DNA of 64,000 nt. Origin: Prosopocoilus inquinatus (taxonomy: Eukaryota; Arthropoda; Insecta; Coleoptera; Lucanidae). Made by a program: the position numbers and the translations under genes. The notes below the pieces were generated by a model that saw nothing but the letters and a program-made list of their open reading frames with translations, did not search any database and was not told the DNA's origin. Shown piece by piece: positions 53,769 through 64,000 of the stretch. The stretch covers positions 53,736,707 through 53,800,706 of the forward strand of contig CM069874.1 in NCBI GenBank assembly GCA_036172665.1, written 5' to 3'. Position 1 is the first letter of the stretch; each line of letters starts with the position of its first letter.

Positions 53769-54930
53769 CAGGGTGGACCAACAGTGTGTGGGCGGAAGAT
53801 TGTGACGTTACAGTTTAAAATTATTTAGACATATACGGTGTCCCTTAAGAGTTTGACGGCCCTAATATATATATTTTTTAAATGGAAATGCATTATTAGA
53901 TGGTTCATTATGAGTAGATGAAAATAATGTAGGATTTTATCGACATTACTTGATTCAGCCACTGAAAATGCCCACTTTTGACAGATTTTCGTTTCCGACG
54001 TATATTTTTTGTTAGTTTATTATGACTCTACTTTGGTTCACAAGAACGAATTGCACTAAATTGCTGCGTAAGCTCAGCTATCGAACGGACAAGATTTTAA
54101 AGCGCTGCGTTCCAACAGTTCGCGTTTTAATCGTGTGCTAAGTAGGTTACATGTTCAGCAACTCAGTCGCTGCGGTTATCTGAACGCGGCCATTGTGTCA
54201 GTCACATTCAGGATTGATGATAATTTACTTGCTGAGGGGTGGATAGCAAGAAAAACTGTTTAGATTCAAAAATGTTTGTTTTACCAAAAAAAGGGTGGTA
54301 TTTAGGTGAAAAAAAGGCAAATTAAGTTATAAGTGAAAAAAAAATTGAAAAAAGGTAATTTAGGTCAAACAAAATTTGATGACTAACGGCCGTTTTCGTA
54401 ATCAAACTTTAAGGAAGCTTTAATTTAAAGTCACTTTAAGAATAGGAAAGAAAATCTATTTTTTTTAGGTTGAAGTAACTTTAAATTTAAAGTCTGATTA
54501 TGAAAACGGCCGTAAATGACTCTGTTTCTAATGACACGAAAAGATATACAAAAAAATCTACCTAAAATCCGGTCTTTACTAATAAACAGAATTTACGATA
54601 TTATGCTGGCGAAAATTTGCACTTTTCAGGAATTTTCCACACAACTAATGTTTTTTTAATAACTGCATACATATGTTCATGTGTATCACTCTGGAAATAT
54701 TTTATTTAATATCAGTCTATATTTTCTGAGGCGATTCTTACCTCGATTTAGAATTATTTCCAGTAATTTTTGATCAGTGTTCCCCGAAATAAATATATAT
54801 TAAAATATATGGTTTAAGCACGATGAAGTAGCATCATATTACAACAATAATTTAATCAAATAGTTAATTCAACAAATAGAATGCCGAGGAATTTTAAGTT
54901 AAATACTAAATAGAGACGCTTTAACCTTTC
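53769..54930 (+). mobile_element. Partial copy of the CAGGGTGG long-inverted-repeat family (L2)
   Basis: Starts CAGGGTGGACCAACAGTGTG after TA (53767-53768) and follows the left arm of the element at 59932 for about 200 bp. 54560-54850 is the inverse of the interior near 61120-61370 (GATTCTTACCTCGATTTAGA type). No matching right end, so truncated or rearranged. A Harbinger-type MITE is inserted at 54387. Confidence 0.6.
54387..54512. mobile_element. 126-bp PIF/Harbinger-type MITE
   Basis: CGGCCGTTTTCGTAATCAAA and TCTGATTATGAAAACGGCCG, inverted arms of ~45 bp, TAA duplications at 54384-54386 and 54513-54515. Confidence 0.8.
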
Positions 54931-54948
54931 GAATAATAATTTCTGTAT

Positions 54949-54974
54949 TTTATTATTATTATTATTATTATTAT
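54949..54974. repeat. (ATT)n microsatellite
   Basis: About eight ATT units in a row. Confidence 0.85.
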
Positions 54975-55085
54975 CCAGGGTTCAAGTTTTCTTACGATAT
55001 TTTCTGGGAATATTGTCACCTCTCCCTACCAATCATACAGAGTGATATTCTTTTTATGACATTTTTCATAATTGTGTTCAAATAA

Positions 55086-55240
55086 TTCGTATAATGGTCG
55101 TATCCCGGGCATTTGTCCACGGTTGATAGTCTAAGCCAAAAAAAAAATAAAATAGTTATTAGAAATTTTACACATTCGTATAATGGTCGTATCCCGGGCA
55201 TTTGTCCACGGTTGATAGTTTAAGCCAAAAAAAATAAAAT
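55086..55240 (+). repeat. 89-bp tandem duplication, second unit hit by Tigger
   Basis: ATTCGTATAATGGTCGTATC occurs at 55086 and 55175, followed each time by CCCGGGCATTTGTCCACGG. The second unit is interrupted by the Tigger element after ...AAATAAAATA and resumes (TAGTTATTAGAAATTTTACA) at 57565. Confidence 0.85.
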
Positions 55241-55429
55241 ACAGTAATGTTCGCTTACTACGAACCCGCTTATAGCGAACTTCCGGATATAACGAACCAG
55301 ACAGAAAAGCACGAACTGCAATTCGGTAAGACACTGTGTTATTTATTTCGCAGATAACGAACCCGCTTATAACGAACTTTCGGATAAAACGAACCATATT
55401 TTTCAAAAGTTGTCGGTTATAACGAACTA

Positions 55430-55591
55430 GACAGAGGCGAAAAATAGTGAAACGTCACAAAACACCTCCCACCATCGACGTCACACGACGTCACAGCGTT
55501 TGCCGATGGTTTGCCGGCTCTCCGCCACTTCCTTATGGTGAAGTAGTGGGAGGTAAGTGGGAGGTAATACTAACTATTTTCCGCCTCTGTC
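55430..55591. mobile_element. 162-bp MITE nested in the Tigger element
   Basis: GACAGAGGCGAAAAATAGT and ACTATTTTCCGCCTCTGTC, TA on each side (55428-55429, 55592-55593). The interior has GACGTCACACGACGTCAC and CACCTCCCACC/GGTGGGAGG-type matches. It lies upstream of the transposase start. Confidence 0.85.
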
Positions 55592-55741
55592 TATAACGAA
55601 CTTAAGTCCAGAAAACACAGAAAGCTAGGGACTTCCCCGAGTAGACTATTTAAAACGCAATTGTTACGTTACTCATAGTGGCCGATCAGTTTTACGTCCG
55701 ATCAGTTCATTATCCAGTTCTCAAAATAAGTAACAACGAAC

Positions 55742-57324
55742 ATGAGTGATACAGTTTCAAAAAAAAACGTAAATCATTTACTTTAGAAAACAAATATAAA
55801 ATAGTGAAACGGTTGCAACGGGGCGCAAAACAAAGTGAAATTTGTACTGAAATGGGACTAAGTAAGTCAACCATTGGGACAATTTGGAAGAAAAAGCAAG
55901 AAATCTTAGAGAATTTTGAAAAATTAAATTCAAATGTGAAAAAAATTAAAAAACCCACTAATATCGGAGTGGATCAGAGTCTGTTGAAATGGTTTTCGCA
56001 GCAACGGGCAAAAAATGTGATAATTAGCGGGGCTGTATTGCAATCAAAAGCTGAAGATTTTGGTAATAAATTGTCGCAAAATGCTGAAAGTAAATTTAGT
56101 AGAAGCTGGATCGAACGATTTAAAAAAAGGCATAATATCAGTAAAGGAAAAATTGTTGGAGAAGCAGCCTCAGTCAACATGGATGTTGTTCAGGACTGGC
56201 TTCAAAATAAGTGGCCAATAATTAGAGAAAACTATAGCGACGAGAACATCTTTAATGGTGATGAAACAGGCTTATTTTATAAGCTTTTACCTGGCAACAC
56301 ATTAAGATTCAAAGGGGAAACTTGTGCAGGTGGAAAGTTATCCAAAGACAGAATTAGCGTTTTGGTGGTAGCAAATTTACTGGGGACAGAAAAAAGAAAA
56401 TTATTAGTTATTGGGAAGCCCAAAAATCCAAGATGTTTTAAACATGTGCGGCAGCTGCCAGTAAATTACAAATGCAATTACAAATGCAACGGAAAAGCCT
56501 GGATGACTTCCGAAATTTTTACTGAAGAATTACGGGAATGGGATGATGAATTGCATCGTAAGAAACGAAAAGTCTTATTACTGGTGGACAATTGTCCTGC
56601 TCATCCCGATGTAAAAGATTTGGCCAACATTAAATTGGTATTCATGCCGCCGAATACAAGTTCCAAATTACAGCCTATGGATCAGGGTATCATTCACAGT
56701 TTAAAAAGTCAATACCGCCGGCTTCTTCTCTCCAAAAAGATCAATTCTATCGATAAAGGTGGAGAAAATTTTACTGTAAATCTGTTAGATGCAATCAATT
56801 TCCTTCATATGGCATGGCAGAGGGTCACGAAACAAACAATTGTCAACTGTTTTCGGCATGGTGGATTCCTAACGCGTGCGGATGATTTTGATTCCGATGA
56901 TGACTTACCGTTAATCGATTGGTTGGTAAAAAATCAAGACAAAAATAATGACAATGAAGTTCAGGCTGAAGTTATTCTTGATGAACATGATTTTAATGAA
57001 TACGTTCACATCGATGACAACGTTGTAAATGTAGAATTTTTGGATGATGATGCAATTGCATCTTCTTTGTCGTTAGAACGTAACCAAATTGATAAGGAGC
57101 TTGAAGAAGAAGATAAAGACGAAGAAATCGAGATTAACGAATTGACACCATCAGTTCCGTCTACATCTGATGCTGTTCGAAATATTGAGGCAGTTCGTTG
57201 CTTTCTTCAATCACGGATTACTCCGCAGAGTGTTCTCAATAAATTAGCCGAAGTGGAATTGTATATCAATGAGATCAACCTTACCCAAAAAAGACAAGCA
57301 ACAATTTATGATTTTTTTCATTAA
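55742..57324 (+). CDS. Tigger/pogo-family transposase (one early frameshift)
   Basis: The open part (55804-57324, 506 codons from GTG) has the CENP-B-type N-terminal helix-turn-helix (KRLQRGAKQSEIC, GLSKSTIGTIWKKK), a second DNA-binding domain (FSRSWIERFKKRHNISKG), and a DDE domain: Asp153 in FNGDETGLFY, Asp262 in LLVDNCPAHP, Asp293 in LQPMDQGI, with 30 residues between the last two. It has an acidic C-terminal tail (LEEEDKDEEIEINE). The natural start is probably ATG at 55742 (MSDTVSKK). The frame from there is lost in a run of nine A (55759-55767), and a one-base change would restore it. A 12-bp tandem duplication gives NYKCNYKCN. Structure supports recent activity; function unproven. Confidence 0.9.
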
Positions 57325-57564
57325 TATGTACATACGTACATAAATGTATGCATCTTCATAGTTTTTCTTTTATCGTTTTTATTGTTATTAAAAGTTCTAT
57401 TATATATTTTCGTTTGTTGTTATTTAAATCTGCAATATTTCGTTGTTTAAAATAAAATAAAAATTATCAAACACTGATTTTTTATGCATCGCGTATAACG
57501 AACATCGGTTATAGCGAACCGTTTTAGTCGGTCCCTTGTGGTTCGTTATAAGCGAACATTACTG

Positions 57565-58479
57565 TAGTTATTAGAAATTTTACACAGAGACAGCTCACTT
57601 TTCAAATGTTTGTAAAATGTGTTAACCTTTTTTTTAAACCAATTTAGCTAGTGCCTACTTAAACATCTACCTGTTAATTATTATAGTATTAATAATTTTA
57701 TTATTTAAACATGAAAATTAGAAAAAAGTCTGGTTACACCAATATCTAATAAACGAGTTCTCTTTAACCCCACTATTTATTTACCTGAACATGGTTCTCC
57801 AAGGAAAAATAGGCGAGCACAAAATAGTGTAAATATCTAAGAAAAATTCTTAGTACGCGTCTCAATTGAGAAACTTGCAGAGGATACATGAAGTATGATC
57901 AAGATTGGCCAGACTGGTTTCACAACTGTGGAACGGCGAGACATTGCTTATCATAACCTGTGTTTATGAGCAGAGACATGCAGAAAACTGTCAAGGTCAA
58001 CGTAAAGCAAGCGTAGAGCGCGTTATCAGTCCGCCGTAACCACAGGCGTCACTTTCAACATCAGGAACAAAAACGTATATAATAATAAATTAAATATATG
58101 TCATAAAAAAGTGATTCAAAGAAAATCGTAGAGTATCTGTAAGCCCTAATCCCGAACATACCTAAACCTCTATGTAGGGTATGGTGTGAAATGTTTAAAT
58201 ATACAGGAAATAAGCAAGATTCGGAAAAGTACTTCAGACAAAATCTATAAGGTTTCAAAAAGACGCTAATTTTAATTTTATCTTGAGTGCACAAAGTTCA
58301 ATGAAGGTCAATTTTATTTAATTTTTTACCATACATATACTACATGCGCAGCCTTGCTTGTTGCTCATTATTTAATGATAACGCTGGCGACTTGCTTCTC
58401 TCCGTCCCTCTCTTGCGTGGTTATATCTACTGTTGACTCATTTACTCGCCGGTTTCTATAATTTGACAAGATGGTTGTA
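57565..58479. other. No recognisable gene
   Basis: Slightly less AT-rich at 57880-58050 and 58330-58450. A minus-strand frame at 58061-58294 has no motif. Possibly host intergenic sequence. Confidence 0.35.
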
Positions 58480-58985
58480 CAAGGTGTCCCAAACCTCTGG
58501 AAAAGTCCAAAAATGCCTCTTTAAATTCATTTTATCAAGAAAAGGTCTTAACAAAAGTTGTGTAGGTTTTCATTCCGCATAATCCAAAATTGTTGAAAGT
58601 CGCTAGGTTTATGAAAATGATGAATATTGTAAAAGGAGAGAGATTTAGAAATATTTTGGTCCAAGGTTGATTGTTGTATCATTAAAATTTACAATTTGTA
58701 TGAAATTAAAAATAACTCGGTAAATACTAAAAATAAGAAAGTATAATGTTATATCATTTTTAACGCCTCTTCAAGGGCTAACCGAAACTGCAATAAAATA
58801 TATAGTGTTCCATTAAAGAAATAATAAGTTAGGTTTGTAACATATTAAATGAATAACCTGTATATTTGAAAATAATTTCAGATTATGCGGAATGAAAACC
58901 TACACAACTTTTGTTAATACCTTTTCTTGATAAAATGAATTTAAAGAGGAATTTTTGGACTTTTCCAGACGTTTCGGACACCCTG
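58480..58985. mobile_element. 506-bp TA-flanked palindromic MITE
   Basis: CAAGGTGTCCCAAACCTCTG and CAGACGTTTCGGACACCCTG, TA at 58478-58479 and 58986-58987. The arms are about 110 bp and include TTTTCATTCCGCATAATC and its inverse. Confidence 0.85.
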
Positions 58986-59279
58986 TACAGTTGAGTAAAG
59001 TGTAAAGTTCGATAAATATTAGATAAAGATCATGCTAAAAATAAGTGAATAGGACATATTAAGTAGGGCGAAAGTGCTCCGCATGACTAATTTTGATTTT
59101 GTGAATCACCCTTGCCTTATTTAGACTATTATTTCCTTGATTACACTGAGGTGATTAAAGCTGTTAGAAGATGAAAATCGTTTAAGAAATGTTTGCTGAA
59201 CCGAAGAGAAGGGTGGACGGTGGGGTGATGACGAAATAAAATTTCCTGACAGGAAACAGAACAGATGGTAGCTCCAAAT

Positions 59280-59673
59280 AAGTAAAGTTGACCAGAAATG
59301 GTTAGAAAAGAGAAGTTTCAAACTTAAGTAACGCCATCTGTTGATCTGTACCCGCAGTTAGTTTTGTTCTTTTTTAAATTCCGGAAAACAGTTTCAAAAC
59401 ATCTCAAAATAAATTTCGTATTTTAGAAACAATTTTAGCGAGCTCCGCTTATCACTGGGGTTATTCTAACCTAAAACTCTTGCTCATCTTAAAATAGGAA
59501 ATTAAATTGTTTTGATTTACTCGGCATAGAAAGTGAGGGGCTAAAAAATGAACTTTTAAATATTTTAAGTTTTGTTCTTTAGACTTTTAATAAAATAGTT
59601 AAATGATTTTTTTACTACCTATTAAAACTAAACTAAATATTGTAAAAATTGACTTGACTTAGTTACGCCACTG
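59280..59673 (+). mobile_element. Truncated hAT copy (same family as 3240-4742)
   Basis: AATGGTTAGAAAAGAGAAGT through GTAACGCCATCTGTTGATCT matches 4130-4200. It ends CTTAGTTACGCCACTG like the right terminus of the 3240 element. The left end is missing, so the target duplication cannot be tested. Confidence 0.7.
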
Positions 59674-59931
59674 GGCAAATCAATACCTAAATATCCATTA
59701 TATCAAGATAATTAAGATAAAACTAATCGAACTTATTGAGAGATGCATTAAGCTCGACGACGAATCGAATTTTAAGTTGGATCATTCTAATCGTGTCGGA
59801 AAAAACTAATATGGGTAGAAGACACGTCTTGTTTACTAACTGTAAGAAGTATCCGTTTGGTTGGTCTTTAGCAGCAAAGAAATTTCTTGCTCTTTTATAT
59901 CTCTTTCCGAACTTGCATAAATCAAAATATA

Positions 59932-62150
59932 CAGGGTGGGCCAACAATGCGTGGGCGGAAGATCGTGGCGTTACTATTAATTTTTTTTTAAATCTGTGTG
60001 CGCAATAACATACATATCGATTAGATGCACAATCTAAAATTATTTAGACTTATACAGAGTGTTCCGTAAGAGTGTGACGACCCTAAAATATGTTTTTTTT
60101 TTAATGGAAAACCCTATATGTTATTGCACTATTAGATGTCTCATTATCAGTGGACGAAAATAATTTAAAGTTTTAGTGACCTAAAGTTTATCGTTTTCGA
60201 GATATTGACAATTTACCGATAAAAAAATGGCAAAATTTGTTACTCCATAAATTAGTTATTTTTAAATACTTTGCTTTGAGTTTTGGTGGATACATTATTT
60301 AACTATTAAAAAACAGAAATGTGTAATCAACTCGAAATTTTTCCGGAAACTTTACACAGGGTGACGCACAACTCAAATTACCATTTCTCTAAATAAAAAT
60401 TAATAGAACGCCCTATATATAAACATATAGCTTAAAACACCCCTTATTAAGGTTTCCAATAGTACGAGATTTTTTTCGTATAGCTCTTAAAATTTGGCAG
60501 TAGAAAATTTTTAAATTTGTATCTTTAAAATCACAACTACATTATAATTTAATAAATAAAATTGGATTTTGTTTTTTTTCTAATGCATACGTTTGGTAAT
60601 AACATTGCTAATAATCTTGATAATAATAACAGTAGATGTATTTTAATGTTTGAACCAACATTTAGAACACATCGATTTCTTTTAATTAAAAAAACTATTA
60701 AAATTGAACTAAATTTAATTTTTTTCTAATCAAGTCATTGTCCAATTGTTTTGCAATGTATTCATGTACAAAATATACAAAATACCACAAAAGCAACAAC
60801 ATAAATGCTAGTTAACAAAAGAAAAACTAGATTTAACAAACATGCTCAAAATGTAATCCAATTTATTTTATGTATTTTTAATTCGGCGATTCAGAAATAT
60901 ATTAATATTTATTAATAGTACAGACATAATACACACAAATGCAATTCTAAATAATTCTGTTTTTTGATCTCGACGTCCGTAGGTGGGAGATTCACTAAAC
61001 CCATTAATATTCTGGCGTAAAAAAATAGTGATATCAGACGGTTCGGCTAGCAACTCAAAATTCTTCTGCATTTTATTTATTGAATTAACTATGTAGTTAA
61101 ATTATTTCTAGTGTCATTGTTGTAATATGATAGTACTTCATCATGCTTAAACCACATATTTGAAGCGCTACCTCGGGAACAGTCATCAAAAATAACAAGA
61201 AATAATTCTAAATCAGAAACAGAAGGTAAGAATCGTCTCACAAAATACGAACTTATAATAAAACATGACTAGAGTAATAATAACGCATGAATGCTTTTAT
61301 TAAAAGATCGTTAGTTGTGTGAAAAATTTCTAGAAAATGTGGATTTTCGCCAACATAAAGTAAATTCTATTTGTTAGGAATTTCTTTATTCCTAATAAAC
61401 AGAATTGAAAGCTTTTAATCCAAGAAAACAGGACATTAAATGCTTATTAAAATACTACAGAACATCCAACGTCATTACAAGTTGAAATTTACGCCAGTAG
61501 AAGCACAAAAAAATCAATTTTGTTTATTAAAATACAATTATAACTCAGATTTTAAAGATGTAAATTTAAAAAAATGTCTACGTTCAAAGTTTAAGAGCTA
61601 TACGTAAAAAATCTCATACTATTGGAAACCTTAATAAGGGATGTTTTAAACTATATGTTTATATAAAGGGCGTTCCATTTAAATTTTTTTAGAAAAATGA
61701 TAATATGCGTTGTGCGCCACCCTGTGTAAAGTTTCCGGAAACATTTCGAGTTGATCACACATTTCCGTTTTCTAATAGTTAAATAATGTATCCACCAAAA
61801 TTCAAAGCAAAATATTTAAAAGTAATTAATTTATGGAGTAACAAATTTTGCCATTTTTTACCGGTAAATTGTCAATATCTCGAAAACGATAAACTTTAGG
61901 TCACTAAAACCTTATATTCTTTTTGTCCACTGATAATGAGACACCTAATAGTGCAATAACTTATAGGGTGTTCCGTTTAAAAAACAAAACATATGTTACG
62001 GTCGTCACACTCCTACGGAACACTCTGTATAAGTCTAAATAATTTTGGATTGTGCATCTAATCGATATGTATGTTACTGCGCACACAGATTTTAAAAATG
62101 TTGAATAGTAACGCCACAATCTTCCGCCCACGCACTGTTGGCCCACCCTG
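59932..62150. mobile_element. 2.2-kb TA-flanked element with ~650-bp inverted repeats (family L2)
   Basis: CAGGGTGGGCCAACAATGCG and CGCACTGTTGGCCCACCCTG, TA at 59930-59931 and 62151-62152. The arms can be followed from 59932 to about 60600 and from about 61500 to 62150 (for example TTTTCGAGATATTGACAATT and its inverse). Inside each arm further end-like sequences occur (TACACAGGGTGACGCACAAC). No transposase. Tc1/mariner-type non-autonomous element. Confidence 0.88.
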
Positions 62151-62238
62151 TATGTTTAGGCGAAAGGAGGACCCGGCCCTTTTGATGAAAATAGTACGAT
62201 AGTTACGCCTTCCTGTCTGAAACAGTAACGTCACATTA

Positions 62239-62339
62239 TTGCTGCAATTCTGAGAACTATCGTAAACATCGTAAGGTTCTTATTTAAATGGCACGATAAT
62301 ACCTTACGATGCTTACGATCGATCACAGAATTGCAGCAT
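62239..62339. repeat. ~100-bp hairpin MITE
   Basis: TTGCTGCAATTCTGAGAAC and the inverse CACAGAATTGCAGCA, arms continuing through ATCGTAAGGT / ACCTTACGAT; nearly the whole unit is palindromic. Confidence 0.7.
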
Positions 62340-62486
62340 ATGTTACAGCTGCTTATGAAAAATACAAAATTTCTTATAACCAATTCTCAAATGTTTCTTC
62401 GCTGAGGCCAGTAAGATTTTGGTATCAATGGAAATAAAAACCGTACATTTATAAATCTTGTAGTTTTCATCCAGATCATACATCAT

Positions 62487-63438
62487 CAGTGTTGTTAAAG
62501 ATTTCTATCATCATTTCTATCATTTCTAATAGTATCTAGATACAGATGCAGATATTTTCACAAATATGTATCTAGATGCAGATACAGATACTTTTTCCTG
62601 AAAATATCTAGATACAGATACAAGAAAAGTATCTGCAGTTTATCAAGATACTTGCAAGTGTAAAATTCAATAACCTATGCAGTGGTGGAGGTACGGTATT
62701 ATTTGCTATCCAAATCGACTTTTTTTGTGAAAATTGACGAAGTTTTCTTATGAATATGTGAATAATGTACACACTAAAATCTGTGATAATTTTCACAATT
62801 TTTTTTAGCAGTATGTCTTTTTAAATAGAAAATTTATCTTTGTAATTAAGTTGATCAATGAGCTGATAAGTAGTTACCTGGTTTTGTATGAAACCAAGTC
62901 AAGTCAACGTAAAATATAAAGTTATCAACAGAAATGACTCTACTTCCGTATCAGACAAGTTAAATGTCAAATGAATCTAGGATCCTTAGTTGCAACCTTG
63001 TTGTAGCTAAGAGAGCGTTCCCATAATCAAGAAAATTGATAAAATCAACAATACAGTCTTTTTCTTTTGATTTTCTCCTTTTGTCAATTATCTTTCCCAA
63101 TTTTTAAAATAATTTTCAAGTTTCTGAACTATCAAATCGCATTTTAAATAGAACAGTCATTGACAAACTGGAAAACATAATTAACAAGAGGGGAAAATCA
63201 AAAGAAAGAGACTGTAAAATCGGAGGTTGCATTTCCGCCAAGGTGTGCTGTTTTTATGAAAATTCAAAATGTATCTAAAATGTATCTTAGTATCTCAAAT
63301 GACTAGATACACTGTAATTCTATCTAGATGCAGATACAGTTACATTTTTTTGGTAGTATCTGAGATAAGTATCTTGATACTCAAAAAGTATTTAGATACT
63401 GTATCTAGATACTTGCATCTAGATACTTAACAACACTG
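62487..63438 (-). mobile_element. hAT-type MITE with TATCTAGATAC arrays, copy 2
   Basis: Ends CAGTGTTGTTAAAGAT and GATACTTAACAACACTG, perfect 8-bp duplication TACATCAT (62479-62486, 63439-63446). Inverse complement of 35745-36683 over its length; 952 bp. Confidence 0.92.
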
Positions 63439-63446
63439 TACATCAT

Positions 63447-64000
63447 TGTTATTTCAAAAAGAATTGCGTTAGATTGAAAGACGTATTATAAGAATGTTTC
63501 GAAGAGATCTTCCAAATCGAAGTGCTTTCGACGCTTCCGTATAAGGATACTTAACAAACAAAATCTTCATATATTAGTTAGAAAAGATGAGATAATACTT
63601 CATGAAAGCTAAAAACTTTTAAATACACTGGTATAAAAAAAAAGAAAGCGATTTCACATGAAAGGTAATTTCAAATAAAAAATTAAACAAATCATGAAGC
63701 CGAATGACATTTAAAAAGTAATTCAACTTCAAAGTAGATTATTTCGACTCCCCCTCTAATTTTCTGGCCTGAAATTTCTTTGAATGTTTACCAAGAACGA
63801 CCGATGTATTAACTTTTATACTTCAGTAATAAATAAAGTTATATCGGGTGTTTTCTTTTTTTTTAATTTGGCGTCCAGAGTGCTGTGAATGCTTTTGTTT
63901 GTATGCATTTTAAATGGACCGCGCGCTAGTCACAGCCCACTGGGCGCCACATCAAAAAAAATACTTCTTATAAGTCGTTGTACATTCTAATCGCTCACTT
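63447..64000. other. No recognisable gene
   Basis: Sequence after 63850 (TATCGGGTGTTTTC..., then a GC-richer block with GACCGCGCGCTAG) may be the start of another element cut by the window edge. Confidence 0.3.

Larger units (their letters stand above)
55242..57564 (+). mobile_element. Tigger/pogo transposon, near-complete
   Basis: CAGTAATGTTCGCTTACTAC at the left and AAGCGAACATTACTG at the right, TA duplications (55240-55241, 57565-57566). Subterminal regions at both ends repeat TATAACGAAC motifs. 2323 bp with a transposase gene and a 162-bp MITE inserted in the 5' part (55430-55591). The tandem duplication around it shows the empty site. Confidence 0.93.

Overview
This is an AT-rich eukaryotic window, almost certainly from an arthropod and most likely an insect. 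The basis is a eukaryotic nuclear tRNA-Gly, insect-type Tc1/mariner, Tigger, hAT and Harbinger relics, Penelope-like retroelements (PLEs) and a very high density of TA-flanked palindromic elements. No host protein-coding gene could be recognised. The only confident host gene is tRNA-Gly(GCC) at 49093-49163. The rest is an intergenic, transposon-on-transposon landscape. Order or species cannot be fixed from sequence alone.

Layout. 0-5 kb: a long-terminal-inverted-repeat element carrying a 533-bp insert with a 9-bp target duplication, then a non-autonomous hAT (8-bp target duplication). 5-13.4 kb: a 1.3-kb TA-flanked repeat split in two by about 5.9 kb of later insertions, which include an intact-looking Tc1/mariner-superfamily transposon (362-aa transposase, 7108-8196). 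13.9-24 kb: MITEs, a frameshifted transposase (16.9-17.9 kb), a second copy of the 1.3-kb repeat, a mariner relic and three back-to-back fold-back elements. 24.2-28.6 kb: three nested levels, with a transposon relic holding a head-to-head PLE, which itself holds an inverted hammerhead-bearing repeat. 28.6-44.5 kb: hAT, Tc1, mariner and Harbinger relics, another inverted hammerhead repeat, and the third 1.3-kb repeat copy. 44.6-47.7 kb: a 3.1-kb Mutator-like element with very long terminal inverted repeats. 47.7-54.9 kb: tRNA-Gly, paired MITEs, and a 420-bp inverted PLE terminal pair. 55.2-57.6 kb: a nearly intact Tigger/pogo element. 58.5-63.4 kb: palindromic elements and a second copy of a 0.95-kb hAT MITE.

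Most interesting theme: self-cleaving RNA. Hammerhead ribozyme motifs occur in up to four sequence families. One family is a repeat of about 312 bp per unit. It is found as short pieces or inverted dimers flanked by 7-15 bp target duplications at six loci, in the same size range as the duplications flanking the local PLE insertions (14 and 16 bp). Two inverted junctions lie within about 3 nt of the predicted ribozyme cleavage site. This looks like a retrozyme-like, PLE-mobilised parasite whose insertion products are shaped by self-cleavage. Hammerheads in PLEs and retrozymes are known; the inverted-dimer architecture with junctions at the scissile site is the part worth testing.
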